A stretch of DNA of 14,237 bases, taken from Gammaproteobacteria bacterium (GTDB taxonomy: Bacteria > Pseudomonadota > Gammaproteobacteria > SZUA-21). Where the stretch lies: contig QIKQ01000315.1 of the NCBI GenBank assembly GCA_003233075.1, forward strand, positions 1 to 14,237. The letters run 5' to 3'. The notes below the pieces were generated by a model. The model was not told the origin of the DNA and ran no database searches. It saw nothing but the letters and a program-made list of their open reading frames with translations. Each line of letters starts with the position of its first letter. The stretch's first letter is position 1. Shown here piece after piece: positions 12,388-14,237 of the stretch. The position numbers were made by a program, and so were the translations under genes.

Positions 12388-13182
12388 ATGAGTCGAATTG
12401 TTGCGGTAACAAATCAAAAAGGCGGTGTTGGCAAGACTACTTCATCAGTCAATTTAGCTGCGTCAATGGCTGCGACTAAACGACGCGTTTTGCTGATAGA
12501 TATGGATCCGCAAGGTAACGCCACGATGGGTTGCGGTGTCAATAAAAACGAATTGGAGTCATCTAGTTACGATGTGCTTATGGGTGAGAAAGAAACCTCA
12601 GATGTCATTTTGCATTTAGATGATTGCGGTTTCGATATTCTACCTGGCAATGGCGATTTAACCGCAGCTGAAGTTGGTTTAATGGAAGGCGAAGGGCGTG
12701 AAGTTAAGCTTAGAAACGCACTGAACTCAGTGCGAGATCGTTACGATTATATGTTGATTGATTGTCCGCCTTCACTGAATATGTTGACCATTAATGCCTT
12801 GGCAGCAGCAGATGGTGTCATGATCCCTATGCAGTGTGAGTATTATGCTTTAGAGGGCTTGACTGCGTTATTGGATACAATTGATAAAATTCGAGGCGCA
12901 GTCAATCCAGACCTTGAGATCGACGGTTTATTGCGTACTATGTTTGATCCTCGTAACAACCTTGCTAATCAGGTGTCTGCCCAATTAATAGTCCATTTTG
13001 ACGACCGAGTATATCGTACTATTATTCCACGTAATGTTCGGTTAGCAGAAGCGCCCAGTCACGGCATGCCCGTGTTACAATACGACCGAACATCGAGAGG
13101 AGCACTTTCATATTTGGCGTTAGCTGGGGAAATATTGCGACGAGAAGCAAAAAAAGCTCAAGATATAGCCACACCAGCCTAA
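12388..13182 (+). CDS. parA: Chromosome-partitioning ATPase ParA (Soj)
   Basis: ParA binds non-specific DNA as an ATP dimer and, released by ParB, drives segregation of the origin region. The 264-residue protein is the short chromosomal type without an N-terminal helix-turn-helix. It begins directly with the deviant Walker box KGGVGKTT (11-18). The switch-type motif DMDPQGNAT (38-46) and Walker B LIDCPPSL (123-130, Asp125) follow. Further family marks are MQCEYYALEGL, RNVRLAEAPSHGMPVLQYD and SRGALSYLALAGEILRR. The ATG matches the family N-terminus; only a weak AGGT precedes it. parB follows after 53 bp, as usual. The upstream gene should be rsmG, but a 6.1-kb insert separates them, so parA probably depends on a new promoter next to the MITE-like element. 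Confidence 0.97.
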   Translation: MSRIVAVTNQKGGVGKTTSSVNLAASMAATKRRVLLIDMDPQGNATMGCGVNKNELESSSYDVLMGEKETSDVILHLDDCGFDILPGNGDLTAAEVGLMEGEGREVKLRNALNSVRDRYDYMLIDCPPSLNMLTINALAAADGVMIPMQCEYYALEGLTALLDTIDKIRGAVNPDLEIDGLLRTMFDPRNNLANQVSAQLIVHFDDRVYRTIIPRNVRLAEAPSHGMPVLQYDRTSRGALSYLALAGEILRREAKKAQDIATPA

Positions 13183-13194
13183 TTGCAAAAATTC

Positions 13195-13213
13195 CGTTAT
13201 AATTGTTATAACG
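13195..13213. promoter_or_regulatory. Perfect palindrome in the parA-parB gap
   Basis: CGTTATAA-TTG-TTATAACG is an exact inverted repeat with 8-bp arms, centred in the 53-bp gap. It resembles a dimeric repressor site or an mRNA hairpin. It does not match the known parS core, and no T-run follows, so an intrinsic terminator is unlikely. Confidence 0.5.
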
Positions 13214-13235
13214 ACACTACGGGAACGGGAACTGT

Positions 13236-14180
13236 ATGGCACGTAAAAAAGGCTTGGGAAGAGGGCTTGACGCTTTATTAGGCGGCTCAAGCATAACTAA
13301 AGCAAAACCAGACAAAAAAGAAAAACCCCCAGAACCAGCGAAAAAAGCAGCTCCGGCTGTAAAAGCAGTCGACTCTAAGTTTAAGGAAGGAACGCCAGAA
13401 GGTGAGCTAGCCAATGTCGCCGTCGATCTAATTCAGCGGGGCAAATATCAGCCTCGAATTAATATGCATCAAGAAAGCTTGGAAGAGCTTGCTGACTCTA
13501 TACGTGAGCAGGGAGTGGTGCAGCCTATTGTTATTAGGCCTATATCGTCGGATAAGTACGAGATTATTGCTGGCGAGCGGCGCTGGCGTGCCGCACAAAT
13601 GGCGGGTTTACACCAGATCCCATGTGTTATTAGAAATGTGCCAGATCGCGCAGCCATTGCGATGGCCTTGATTGAAAATATTCAGCGCGAAAATCTAAAC
13701 CCGATGGAAGAATCACGTGCCTTACAGCGTTTGATTGACGAATTTAAAATGACTCACCAGCAAGCCGCGGAAGCCGTCGGTCGTTCACGCACAGGTGTCA
13801 CCAATTTATTGCGTCTCCAGGAACTTGATGAGCGCGTAAAAAATATTGTTGAGGACGGCACAATTGAAATGGGTCACGCACGCTCGCTTTTATCGCTTAA
13901 AGCAGATAAGCAGTATTCTGCCGCGATGGAGGTTGTCGCCAGAGGATTATCAGTTCGTGATACTGAGCAACTTGTTCGTGGCCAACACAAATCGCCAAAA
14001 TCATCCAAGGCCGTTGGCGCATCAAAAATTGATCCGGATATTAGACGCTTACAAGATGATTTGTCAGAAAAATTTGGTGCTGAAGTGCAAATTCAGCATT
14101 CAGCATCAGGAAAAGGTAAGCTCATAATTAAATATAATAGCTCTGACGAACTCGATGGGGTTCTCGCCCGAATTAAGTAA
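13236..14180 (+). CDS. parB: Chromosome-partitioning CTPase ParB (Spo0J)
   Basis: ParB binds parS sites, loads as a CTP-dependent DNA clamp and stimulates ParA. The 314 residues show the standard plan. The N-terminus KKGLGRGLDALLG (4-16) resembles the ParA-contacting tail. A Lys/Pro/Ala linker (23-48) follows. The N-domain has the CTP motif GERRWRAA (113-120) and ENIQRENLNPMEE (147-159). The parS-reading helix-turn-helix lies around MTHQQAAEAVGRSRTGVTNLLRL (172-194). IEMGHARSLLSL comes next, then a C-terminal dimer domain ending KLIIKYNSSDELDGVLARI. GGGA about 6 nt before the ATG is an acceptable ribosome site. It is complete and in frame. I found no full parS (TGTTTCACGTGAAACA) in the window, so its sites lie elsewhere. 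Confidence 0.97.
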   Translation: MARKKGLGRGLDALLGGSSITKAKPDKKEKPPEPAKKAAPAVKAVDSKFKEGTPEGELANVAVDLIQRGKYQPRINMHQESLEELADSIREQGVVQPIVIRPISSDKYEIIAGERRWRAAQMAGLHQIPCVIRNVPDRAAIAMALIENIQRENLNPMEESRALQRLIDEFKMTHQQAAEAVGRSRTGVTNLLRLQELDERVKNIVEDGTIEMGHARSLLSLKADKQYSAAMEVVARGLSVRDTEQLVRGQHKSPKSSKAVGASKIDPDIRRLQDDLSEKFGAEVQIQHSASGKGKLIIKYNSSDELDGVLARIK

Positions 14181-14237
14181 TTGTCGCCAACATTGCGCGT
14201 CAAGCCTGGATTTTTTGTATATCAAGCGCTTGCTGTT

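Noticed and set aside
13708..13725. TCACGTG in parB (and one in rsmG near 6035) as a possible parS
   Set aside because: Only the central seven bases match TGTTTCACGTGAAACA; the flanking arms do not pair, so neither is a credible ParB site.

Overview
The window comes from an AT-rich gammaproteobacterial chromosome. The best evidence is the housekeeping genes: a 629-residue MnmG with close E. coli-type sequence, then RsmG, ParA (Soj type) and ParB (Spo0J type), all on the + strand. This is the conserved mnmG-rsmG-parA-parB neighbourhood often found near the chromosome origin. I cannot assign a genus from the sequence alone.

Layout. Positions 1-1465 hold three small minus-strand genes: a hypothetical protein, a secreted six-cysteine protein and a small cupin. 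They are mixed with hairpin-forming dispersed repeats. Positions 1466-2857 are AT-rich and hold one + strand secreted hypothetical protein and one REP-like unit. Positions 2858-6272 hold mnmG, a secreted DUF302 protein and rsmG. Positions 6273-7016 are an unusually dense cluster of dispersed palindromic repeats. Positions 7086-10657 are a minus-strand group. Read in its own direction it encodes a membrane heme sensor (Tll0287/DUF3365 domain with CLGCH, plus HAMP), a soluble Hanks-type Ser/Thr kinase with a duplicated C-terminal domain, and a di-heme cytochrome b561-type membrane protein. Positions 10658-12387 are almost gene-free, AT-rich sequence ending in a 140-bp inverted-repeat element just before parA. 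Positions 12388-14180 hold parA and parB.

How it works together. The MnmG/RsmG pair modifies tRNA and 16S rRNA, and ParA/ParB segregates the chromosome. The insert of about 6.1 kb between rsmG and parA breaks the usual adjacency. It looks like an acquired or rearranged region bounded by repeats. Its protein content suggests a redox-signalling module: a c-type heme sensor that ends after its HAMP domain, and a Ser/Thr kinase 44 bp downstream that could be its output in trans. This functional link is inference from gene order.

The non-coding DNA is the most unusual part. At least five kinds of structured repeat occur: hairpin modules ending in ATTCAAT with compensatory stem changes, a 20-nt palindrome in three copies, GTAG-led REP-like units, a REPIN-like 136-bp element, and two MITE-like elements with different terminal inverted repeats. 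No transposase, tRNA, rRNA, CRISPR array or complete parS site was recognised.
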